Positions 7,201-13,095 of a stretch of DNA of 20,500 bases are shown here, in pieces (the first letter of the stretch is position 1; the number at the start of each line of letters is the position of its first letter). The notes under the pieces are model-generated. The model worked only from the letters and a program-made list of their open reading frames with translations, did not search any database and was not told the DNA's origin. Source of the DNA: an uncultured Chlorobiaceae bacterium (GTDB lineage: Bacteria; Bacteroidota; Chlorobiia; Chlorobiales; Chlorobiaceae); the NCBI GenBank assembly GCA_903874585.1, contig CAIQSY010000208.1, forward strand, positions 1 to 20,500, in the 5' to 3' direction. Both the position numbers and the translations under genes were made by a program.

Positions 7201-8821
7201 TTAACTCCTCACGAAGTGAGTCAATTGGCGGGTTGGTGACCTGCGCAAAAAGCTGCTTGAAATAATCATAAAGCATTTTCGGCTTATTGGAGAGCACAGC
7301 AAGTGGCGTATCGTTCCCCATCGATCCAATAAGCTCGACACCTTTTTCTGCCATAACTTTGATCTGCAGACCAATGTCTTCTTGCGTATAACCAAACACT
7401 TTCTGTCGCGCCGTAAGACTATACTTATCCTCATCAGGATTTTTCATTTGAGGATGATCAGGCAGAGTATCGAGATCAATAATATTCCGACCAATCCACT
7501 CGCCATAAGGCTGTTCAGCCGCAATACTCTCTTTAATCTCCTCATCGGAAATAATGCGACCTTGAGCGGTGTCAACCAAAAACATACGCCCGGGCTGCAA
7601 ACGATCTTTCTTGAGGATTCTTTCAGGAGCAATATCAAGCACACCAACCTCTGATGCCATAATCACCAAATCATCTTTAGTAATATAGTAGCGTGAAGGA
7701 CGAAGCCCATTGCGATCGAGCACCGCACCAATCTGCACGCCATCGGTAAAGGTTACAGATGCCGGACCATCCCACGGTTCCATAAGGCAACTGTGATACT
7801 CATAAAAAGCTTTTTTTGATGGCGAAATTGCATCATTGCCTCCCCAAGGCTCAGGAATAATCATCATGGCTGCGTGAGCAAGCGAGCGACCTGAAAGCAC
7901 AAGAAACTCAAACGTGTTATCGAGAATTGCCGAATCGCTGCCATCTTCAAGAATAACAGGCTTAACATTCTCAAGAGCACGACCAAATACTGTTGATTCG
8001 ATATTGCACTCTCTCGCTTTCATCCAGTTGACGTTCCCTTTGAGCGTATTAATTTCGCCATTATGGCTTAAAAAACGATAGGGATGAGCGCGATCCCAGC
8101 TTGGGAAGGTGTTCGTACTGAAACGCGAATGAACCATTGCAATGGCACTCTCCATGTCGGGATCGTGCAATTCGGGATAAAACAGACCAACCTGTTCAGG
8201 GAGAAGCATCCCTTTATAAACAATAGTACGACACGATAAACTCGATACATAAAAATAGCTGGTACCGAGCAGACCAGCCGTATATTTTACTCGTTTAGTA
8301 ATTCGACGACGAACAATATAGAGCTTCCTTTCAAACTCAAGCTCCGACATCGTCTCTTTACCCCAGCCAATATAGAGCTGTTTAACAACAGGCTCTTGCG
8401 CACGAGCCGTATCACCAAGCGAATCATTACAGGTTACAACTTTACGAAAACCGAGAAACTTCAGCCCTTCTGCCTGAATCATAACACGGCAAATATCTTC
8501 AATAGCACGACGCTGAGAGATATCAGGGGGCAGGAACAGCATTCCCACCCCATAATGATTGCCTTCAGGAAGCTCGATATTTTCTTCGGCACACACCTTG
8601 CGCAGAAACTTGTCTGGTACCTGAAGCAGAATGCCAGCTCCATCACCAGTATTGTTTTCGCAGCCACATGCACCACGATGTTTCAGGTTTTCATTAATCT
8701 GTAAACCTTGTTCGACAATATCGTGGGACTTAATGCCTTTGATGTGAGCAACAAACCCCACACCGCAAGCATCGTGCTCAAACTGAGGATCATACAGCCC
8801 CGCATTTAACGTAACGTTCAT
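4220..8821 (-). CDS. gltB: Glutamate synthase large subunit
   Basis: This is the alpha subunit of GOGAT, the ammonia-assimilating partner of glutamine synthetase. From the ATG at 8821 it is 1533 residues. An N-terminal class II glutamine amidotransferase follows a short 18-residue leader, with catalytic Cys19 in CGVGF exposed after propeptide removal. The central and FMN-binding synthase domains include PGEGGQLPG and SGHDGGTGASP at about 960-1060. A 3Fe-4S motif follows with Cys1132, Cys1138 and Cys1143 before PVGVATQ. The C-terminal glycine-rich beta-helix domain (G-x-x-G repeats, about 1290-1450) completes the enzyme. The frame stays open upstream to a TTG at 8869, adding 16 residues. I prefer the ATG because homologues start near there, although neither start has a clear ribosome binding site. 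It begins 114 nt after gpmA and runs into gltD. Confidence 0.97.
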   Translation of the reverse strand: MNVTLNAGLYDPQFEHDACGVGFVAHIKGIKSHDIVEQGLQINENLKHRGACGCENNTGDGAGILLQVPDKFLRKVCAEENIELPEGNHYGVGMLFLPPDISQRRAIEDICRVMIQAEGLKFLGFRKVVTCNDSLGDTARAQEPVVKQLYIGWGKETMSELEFERKLYIVRRRITKRVKYTAGLLGTSYFYVSSLSCRTIVYKGMLLPEQVGLFYPELHDPDMESAIAMVHSRFSTNTFPSWDRAHPYRFLSHNGEINTLKGNVNWMKARECNIESTVFGRALENVKPVILEDGSDSAILDNTFEFLVLSGRSLAHAAMMIIPEPWGGNDAISPSKKAFYEYHSCLMEPWDGPASVTFTDGVQIGAVLDRNGLRPSRYYITKDDLVIMASEVGVLDIAPERILKKDRLQPGRMFLVDTAQGRIISDEEIKESIAAEQPYGEWIGRNIIDLDTLPDHPQMKNPDEDKYSLTARQKVFGYTQEDIGLQIKVMAEKGVELIGSMGNDTPLAVLSNKPKMLYDYFKQLFAQVTNPPIDSLREELITSTSVMLGTEGNLLEPTEVNCRRIRLPHPILTNSALEKIRGIDKPGFRAVTLPIFYAVADGGKGIESAMHNLYRHAEQEINTGVNIIIISDKGELERDRAPIPALLAVSGLHNFLINAGLRTKVGVVLESAEPRTVHHFAMLISYGAGAVNPYLAFETIHSLVSIGRIKFDEKVAVKNYVKAGIKGVVKTMAKMGISTIQSYRGSQIFEAVGLNTQLVDAYFTRTPTRIEGIGLDVVAEEVHRRHESVFPRTGNKVDRGLEAGGERKWRHSGEFHLFSPEAIHLLQHSCRTSNYELFKKYEHLIDDQSENLCTIRGLMDIKFNDQPVPLDEVESVNAILKRFKTGAMSYGSISQEAHETLAIAMNRLGGRSNTGEGGEDPARFKKDANGDSRMSAIKQVASGRFGVTSEYLANANELQIKMAQGAKPGEGGQLPGSKVYPWVAKVRHSTPGVGLISPPPHHDIYSIEDLAQLIHDLKNANPEARINVKLVSSVGVGTIAAGVAKAHADVVLISGHDGGTGASPVSSIMHAGMPWELGLAEAHQTLLLNNLRSRIVVETDGQLKTARDIVIAAMLGAEEFGFATTTLVVMGCIMMRCCQDDSCPVGVATQNPELRKNFKGRPEHVENFMRFLAEGVREYMARLGVRTINELVGRTDLLNMKKSVNHWKAHGIDLSKILYQAEVGEHEKRYCTMTQEHGLDNSLDRTALLALCEPAIRRQENVCATLPIRNTNRVVGTIVGYEVTKAYGAQGLPDDTIHLKFTGSAGQSFGAFIPNGMTLELEGDANDYVGKGLSGGRIIVYPSQDASFVPEENIIIGNVGFYGATSGEAFIRGMAGERFCVRNSGVHAVVEAIGDHGCEYMTGGMVIILGKTGRNFAAGMSGGVAYVYDADDSLPANCNHEMVALSAIDDPLEMAELQLMIERHIRYTGSELGKAILADQSTLRARFVKVMPHDYRRALEAMKEVEAAGLSGDEAVMAAFYKNIHDPARVSGN

Positions 8822-8935
8822 ATTTTCAGGCACAACTTTACAAACAGTTTCAAAAAAAAGGCGATACAAAGATCAGAGCGCAGAATATAAATGTTTTCAG
8901 GCAATATACCCTAACGCCTCTAGCGCTTGAACATA

Positions 8936-9679
8936 TTACGCTTTTCCCTGGCTTGCAACCGCCTCAACAGCTTTTTTCAACGCATCCTGATCGCCAAGAT
9001 AATAGCTTTTCAATGGCTTGAGATTATCATCAAGCTCATACACCAGCGGAATGCCTGTTGGAATATTAAGCCCGACAATATCCTCTTCAGAAATATTGTC
9101 AAGATATTTAACCAGCGCACGTAATGAATTGCCATGAGCTGCAATAACCATTCTTTTACCTTTCTTGATTTCTGGGGCAATAGTTTCATGCCATAATGGC
9201 AAAAAACGATCCACGGTATCTTTCAGGCATTCGCTTAATGGGATCTCATTTTCTGCCAATGCAGCGTAACGAGGTTGGGAGCCTGGATAACGCTCATCAC
9301 TTTTTTCAAGTGCCGGTGGAGGCGTGTCGTAGCTGCGCCGCCAGACCAGCACCTGCTCTTCACCATATTTTTGCGAGGTTTCAGCTTTATTAAGCCCCTG
9401 CAACGCACCATAATGGCGTTCATTCAGGCGCCAGCTTTTAAAAACAGGAATCCACATCAAATCCATACCATCAAGCACACTCCACAGCGTCCTGATGGCG
9501 CGTTTCAACACAGAGGTATAAGCAACATCAAACACAAAACCAGCGTCACGAAGCAGTGTTCCTGCATTTGCAGCTTCTGCACGACCCTGTTCACTTAAGT
9601 CAATATCATACCATCCAGTAAAGCGGTTTTCGCGATTCCACTGACTTTCACCATGGCGTAACAAGACAAGTTTTATCAT
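8936..9679 (-). CDS. gpmA: 2,3-bisphosphoglycerate-dependent phosphoglycerate mutase
   Basis: This enzyme interconverts 3- and 2-phosphoglycerate in glycolysis and gluconeogenesis through a phosphohistidine intermediate. The 247 residues are the normal length for the cofactor-dependent enzyme. The phosphorylated His9 lies in LLRHGESQWN. The ENRFTGWYDIDLSEQG segment, the catalytic Glu87 in NERHYGALQG, and His182 in AAHGNSLRAL are all present, as is the C-terminal NIPTGIPLVYELD stretch typical of gpmA. A GGAG about 9 nt upstream supports the ATG at 9679. The gene is upstream of gltB on the same strand with a 114-nt gap, so read-through is possible, but gltB probably also has its own promoter. 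It diverges from the flavoprotein gene at 9995. Confidence 0.97.
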   Translation of the reverse strand: MIKLVLLRHGESQWNRENRFTGWYDIDLSEQGRAEAANAGTLLRDAGFVFDVAYTSVLKRAIRTLWSVLDGMDLMWIPVFKSWRLNERHYGALQGLNKAETSQKYGEEQVLVWRRSYDTPPPALEKSDERYPGSQPRYAALAENEIPLSECLKDTVDRFLPLWHETIAPEIKKGKRMVIAAHGNSLRALVKYLDNISEEDIVGLNIPTGIPLVYELDDNLKPLKSYYLGDQDALKKAVEAVASQGKA

Positions 9680-9751
9680 AAGAGGTATCTCCGTTTTCTG
9701 GATGTTTTGTTTTATAATGAAAAACGATCGAATTCAGATTGTTCAGCTCTT

Positions 9752-9780
9752 AATTTAATATTCTCTCTACCTTTTCTCAA
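9752..9780 (-). promoter_or_regulatory. Possible gpmA promoter
   Basis: On the minus strand TTGAGA (9775-9780, 5 of 6 matches to the -35 consensus) is followed 17 nt later by TAAATT (9752-9757, 4 of 6 to the -10). This gives a leader of about 65 nt ahead of gpmA. The region is AT-rich, so chance matches are likely. Confidence 0.35.
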
Positions 9781-9975
9781 ACATTCATCCCATCAGGATG
9801 AACTAAAGTTTCGGAAAGAAATAACGTGAATCTACCAGCATCGAGACGGTTTTCCGCGAATTGTCTGTAGATTTATAAATTGAAATATGATATCTTAAAT
9901 AATTTTTGTCGCGGGAAAGGCAGCGGTGACCGTTTGTACCTGCTTGCAGTGGCCATGATGATCTGTAAATGCTCT

Positions 9976-9981
9976 TATACT
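9976..9981 (+). promoter_or_regulatory. -10-like element very close to the flavoprotein start
   Basis: TATACT matches 5 of 6 bases of the -10 consensus, but no good -35 stands 16-18 nt upstream. If used, transcription would begin only about 6 nt before the ATG at 9995, leaving an almost leaderless message. This agrees with the missing Shine-Dalgarno sequence there. Confidence 0.3.
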
Positions 9982-9994
9982 GATTAAAACGAAC

Positions 9995-11245
9995 ATGAAC
10001 GTAGACAATTTCAGGTTGCAATTAGGCGGAAAGGAGTATGTCCCCATTATTATTGGAGGCATGGGAGTAAACATTTCAACAACAGAGCTGGCTCTTTCTG
10101 CCGAAAAACTTGGCGGAATAGGTCATATTTCTGATGCTCTTGTCACCTACGTCTGCGACAGGCTTTTCAGCACCTCGTTCGTCAGTAAAAAGAGAAAGAA
10201 ATACGCCATCCACAGCTCGTCTCCCGACAAAAGTGGAGTGCTCTTTGACTTGGAAGAGCTTGCTGAAGCACAAAAAAAGTATATCGAACACACCATATCT
10301 CAAAAAACTGGCAATGGTGCCGTGTTTCTCAACTGCATGGAAAAATTGACCATGAACAGCGGTGTTGAAACACTGAAAGTAAGACTTTCTGCAGCGATGG
10401 AAGCTGGTATTGACGGCTTAACGCTCGCCGCTGGATTGAACTTACGCACCCTTGATCTGATACAGGATCATCCTCGTTTCCGCGATATTAATATTGGCAT
10501 TATTATCTCCTCCGTTCGCGCCCTTTCGATTTTCCTAAAACGCGCCATAAGACTCAACAGATTACCTGATTATATTATTGTTGAAGGTCCTCTTGCTGGT
10601 GGTCACTTAGGTTTTGGTCCTGCCGACTGGCACACCTTCGATCTCAAAACAATTTTTACTGAAGTCCTGGCGTTTCTAAAAAAAGAGAGCTTAAACATTC
10701 CAGTTCTCCCAGCAGGTGGTATTTTTACTGGTTCTGATGCTGTCGATTATATGCAAATGGGTGCGGCTGGCGTACAGGTTGCCACACGCTTTACCATCAG
10801 CAAAGAAGCGGGCTTGCCAAACGATGTCAAACAGCATTATATCAATGCAAAAGAGGAAGATATCGTGGTCAATATGGCCTCAACCACAGGCTATCCCATG
10901 CGCATGCTCACCTCTTCCCCAACACTGCGTTACGCTATAAAGCCAAACTGCGAAGGATTGGGATACCTCCTTGAAAACGGTGGCAAGTGCACCTATATCG
11001 ACGAATATTACAACGCGCTTGCTGAAAGAAAACCGGGCGAGCCTCTCGTTATTAAAGAGAAAACGTGCCTCTGTACCGGCATGGCAAACTATGATTGCTG
11101 GACATGCGGGCACACAACCTATCGCCTTAAAGAGACCACTCGTCAATTGAGCAATGGCAAGTGGCAGCTCCCGACAGCAGCAGATATTTTCCGTGACTAT
11201 CAATTCAGCAGCGACCAGAGTATAAGACTTCCTGAACCAGAATAA
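9995..11245 (+). CDS. Nitronate monooxygenase / FabK-like FMN flavoprotein with Cys-rich C-terminal tail
   Basis: A 416-residue TIM-barrel flavoprotein of the 2-nitropropane dioxygenase/NMO family (the superfamily also includes the enoyl-ACP reductase FabK). Visible family marks are the opening strand VPIIIGGMGVNIS (16-28), the signature EGPLAGGHLGFG (197-208) with the conserved His204, the phosphate-binding PAGGIF (239-244), and GAAGVQVATRF (256-266). Beyond the barrel lies a tail with six cysteines: Cys319, Cys332, Cys358, Cys360, Cys368 and Cys371, the last four as C-x-C-x7-C-x2-C. Such a set could hold a metal or an iron-sulfur cluster; that is inference. The true substrate is unknown, and in a strict anaerobe an oxygen-using nitronate oxidation seems unlikely, so a reductase role is plausible. 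No ribosome binding site is visible before the ATG. A membrane-protein gene follows after 4 nt, pointing to co-transcription. Confidence 0.85.
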   Translation: MNVDNFRLQLGGKEYVPIIIGGMGVNISTTELALSAEKLGGIGHISDALVTYVCDRLFSTSFVSKKRKKYAIHSSSPDKSGVLFDLEELAEAQKKYIEHTISQKTGNGAVFLNCMEKLTMNSGVETLKVRLSAAMEAGIDGLTLAAGLNLRTLDLIQDHPRFRDINIGIIISSVRALSIFLKRAIRLNRLPDYIIVEGPLAGGHLGFGPADWHTFDLKTIFTEVLAFLKKESLNIPVLPAGGIFTGSDAVDYMQMGAAGVQVATRFTISKEAGLPNDVKQHYINAKEEDIVVNMASTTGYPMRMLTSSPTLRYAIKPNCEGLGYLLENGGKCTYIDEYYNALAERKPGEPLVIKEKTCLCTGMANYDCWTCGHTTYRLKETTRQLSNGKWQLPTAADIFRDYQFSSDQSIRLPEPE

Positions 11246-11249
11246 AGCA

Positions 11250-12251
11250 ATGAAACAAAAAGCAGCACTGTTTTTTATAACTACACTGGCAACAATTCTC
11301 TTTCTTGTGGTAGTGGTTATTGCTAACCAGTTAACTGGTGCCGTGATGCTGCTTAACACATTTCATCCCTTTGCTGGCAACGCGTTCCTGCTCTTCAGTG
11401 CTGCACTTATGCTCTTCACACTGTACAGTGCTCTCCGTTTTTTCTCGTTGCCGAAAAAGCCTGCGCTTCCAGCCAATGAAAATGCAAGGGAGATGGCTGC
11501 ATATACCGCATATATGGCTGCTCATCTGCCACTGCACACCAAACATCCTGATGCACCAACCGTAAAAAAAGATCAGCGCTGGCTTCGTGCGAATCTCAAA
11601 TTGCTTGATACTGATGCGCTTACGGTGACAAGAGAGATTGCGACAAAAAATTTCTTTGTGGGCGCTTTTGCGCAAAACACCTCCTATGGAACCACAACAT
11701 CATTACTCAACAATCTGAAACTGGTGTGGAATGTCTATACCATTCATCATCGCGAGCAACACGTGCGCGAGTTTATCACGCTTGCACGCTCAGTGTACGA
11801 ATATCTTCCTCTCTCCGATTTTCAAAAAGAGGATATTCAAGCACACATCAAACCCATCATACAATCTGCGTTCAGTAATACACTTTCATCACTGCTTCCA
11901 GCAGGTAATCTTCTCGCGCCATTTTTTCTCAACCTCTTTCTTGCCGGCGCCACCAACACCTATCTCACCTGCCTTGCAGGCATTATAGCAACGCGCCATT
12001 GCCAGACAACAACACAAGAGGATGAGCGGGAAATTATTCAGCAAAGCATGTTTGAAGCATCATTCATGCTGAAAGAGATTGTGCGGGAATGCAACCCGAT
12101 CTTATCGGTCACCATCAGTAACGCTGTAAAAAAAGCAGGCATGGAGAGCCTCGACACCATGCAGTCACCCTCTGCTGGAAGCGGCATGGCGAAAGATATT
12201 GTCTCGCATCTGGCGAGCTCGCTGAAGAGTATGCTTAAAGAGAATGGATAA
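11250..12251 (+). CDS. Membrane protein, YcjF/DUF697-like (tentative)
   Basis: A 333-residue protein with two strong N-terminal membrane segments (about 5-30 and 41-67), a basic cytoplasmic stretch, then a mixed domain. In the latter, NNLKLVWNVYTIHHREQHVREF (about 152-173, a long helix) is followed by a third hydrophobic region around 217-247 (LLPAGNLLAPFFLNLFLAGA). The layout of two helices, then a helix ending in a YTIH-like step and a hydrophobic hairpin, recalls the YcjF/DUF697 membrane-protein family; I hold this loosely. No catalytic motif is evident. It starts 4 nt after the stop of the flavoprotein gene, so the two are almost certainly one transcript and may act together at the membrane. 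Its stop lies only 4 nt from the convergent tadA stop. Confidence 0.75.
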   Translation: MKQKAALFFITTLATILFLVVVVIANQLTGAVMLLNTFHPFAGNAFLLFSAALMLFTLYSALRFFSLPKKPALPANENAREMAAYTAYMAAHLPLHTKHPDAPTVKKDQRWLRANLKLLDTDALTVTREIATKNFFVGAFAQNTSYGTTTSLLNNLKLVWNVYTIHHREQHVREFITLARSVYEYLPLSDFQKEDIQAHIKPIIQSAFSNTLSSLLPAGNLLAPFFLNLFLAGATNTYLTCLAGIIATRHCQTTTQEDEREIIQQSMFEASFMLKEIVRECNPILSVTISNAVKKAGMESLDTMQSPSAGSGMAKDIVSHLASSLKSMLKENG

Positions 12252-12255
12252 TTTT

Positions 12256-12723
12256 TTATTGCCCACTGTTTTTGCGCAGTTCACGAAAGAAATCCTGCAA
12301 CAAATTCTGGCACTTGTTCTCCATAATACCACCGAAAACTTCAGGCTGATGGTTGAGTTGCTTGCAGCCGGTGACATTCAGTACCGTTCCTGATGCACCC
12401 ATTTTGGGATCGTAAGCACCAAAAATAACGCGACCAACCTTGGCGTTAACAATGGCACCAGCGCACATCGGGCAGGGTTCAAGCGTAACAGCAAGTGTAC
12501 ACTCTTTCAGATATTTACTGCCAATCGTTGCCATAGCGGCAGTCAAGGCAATCATCTCCGCATGTGCTGTTGCGTCGCACAGCGTTTCAACCTGATTATA
12601 TCCTCGCCCGATAACATGCCCATTGCTGTCGAGCACAACGGCGCCAACCGGCACTTCTTTGCATTCAAATGCTTTGATAGCTTCGCGCAAAGCGAGCTCC
12701 ATGCAAAAGGTAAAATCCATCAT
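12256..12723 (-). CDS. tadA: tRNA-specific adenosine deaminase TadA
   Basis: This zinc enzyme converts adenosine 34 to inosine in tRNA-Arg(ACG), allowing one tRNA to read several arginine codons. The 155 residues match the family. Zinc and catalysis are supplied by His54 and Glu56 in HAEMIAL and by Cys84 and Cys87 in LEPCPMCAGAI. The EVPVGAVVLD strand and the GRGYNQVE segment before the active site, and FGAYDPKMGASG after it, are typical of TadA rather than of free-base or cytidine deaminases. The first two codons are both ATG, and either could be used; ribosome-binding character is weak. The gene converges tail to tail on the membrane-protein gene at 11250-12251. Confidence 0.93.
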   Translation of the reverse strand: MMDFTFCMELALREAIKAFECKEVPVGAVVLDSNGHVIGRGYNQVETLCDATAHAEMIALTAAMATIGSKYLKECTLAVTLEPCPMCAGAIVNAKVGRVIFGAYDPKMGASGTVLNVTGCKQLNHQPEVFGGIMENKCQNLLQDFFRELRKNSGQ

Positions 12724-12951
12724 ATTTTTTGTCGAAAGAGTGCTTGCTGAAGAAGCAATAACAGGTTAGCTTAGGCGAATAATGCACTATTTGATGATTC
12801 TTGTGGAAAGATAGTTTCTCCTGCTGCGAAAACCTATCGCCAGATGCAGAGAATCAGCAGAACTTGCAATGGTATTATCGCAAAAAAAGACGCACTGTTC
12901 ACGATGGAAAGCTTGAGTAGCTGTTGTGGAATAAGATAGCAACGGATTACG

Positions 12952-12967
12952 ACCAACAATAGTTGGT
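12952..12967. repeat. Short perfect dyad, possible operator
   Basis: Six-base arms ACCAAC and GTTGGT surround AATA. It lies 60-75 bp upstream of a TATAAT and about 130 bp before the CorC-like start. It could be a binding site for a dimeric regulator or a small RNA hairpin; nothing shows which. Confidence 0.3.
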
Positions 12968-13027
12968 ATAAACGTGAATCGTTGACAAACATTGCAAGAG
13001 AGATGAACAACGACTATGACAGGACTT

Positions 13028-13033
13028 TATAAT
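13028..13033 (+). promoter_or_regulatory. Consensus -10 element ahead of the CorC-like gene
   Basis: An exact TATAAT stands about 55 nt before the transcript's likely start on the ribosome. The hexamer 17 nt upstream (GAACAA) is a poor -35, so the promoter would need an activator or is a chance match. Confidence 0.3.
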
Positions 13034-13095
13034 AACGAAGCACGGTCACTTTCGACCTCTGGCATATTGAGCCTTAAAGCTTCAAAAGCAATGAT

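Larger units (their letters stand above)
9680..9994. other. Divergent intergenic region between gpmA and the flavoprotein gene
   Basis: These 315 bp carry no convincing gene. A 72-codon minus-strand ORF reaching from inside the flavoprotein gene to 9803 has no recognisable sequence and is rejected. Visible structure includes an inverted repeat AATCTAC (9829-9835) with GTAGATT (9867-9873), a 10-bp palindrome ATTTATAAAT (9871-9880), and -10-like elements on both strands. Confidence 0.5.
12724..13095. other. Divergent intergenic region between tadA and the CorC-like gene
   Basis: These 372 bp contain no ORF I can support. They hold a perfect dyad ACCAAC-AATA-GTTGGT (12952-12967), an exact TTGACA (12982-12987) without a matching -10, and an exact TATAAT (13028-13033) without a matching -35. 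All lie upstream of the plus-strand gene at 13096. Confidence 0.5.

Noticed and set aside
9803..10021. 72-codon minus-strand ORF spanning the gpmA/flavoprotein intergenic region
   Set aside because: No family resemblance, no clear ribosome binding site, overlaps the start of a well-supported gene, and its amino-acid makeup looks random.
12845..12940. 31-codon plus-strand ORF in the tadA/CorC intergenic region
   Set aside because: No ribosome binding site and no meaningful sequence pattern.
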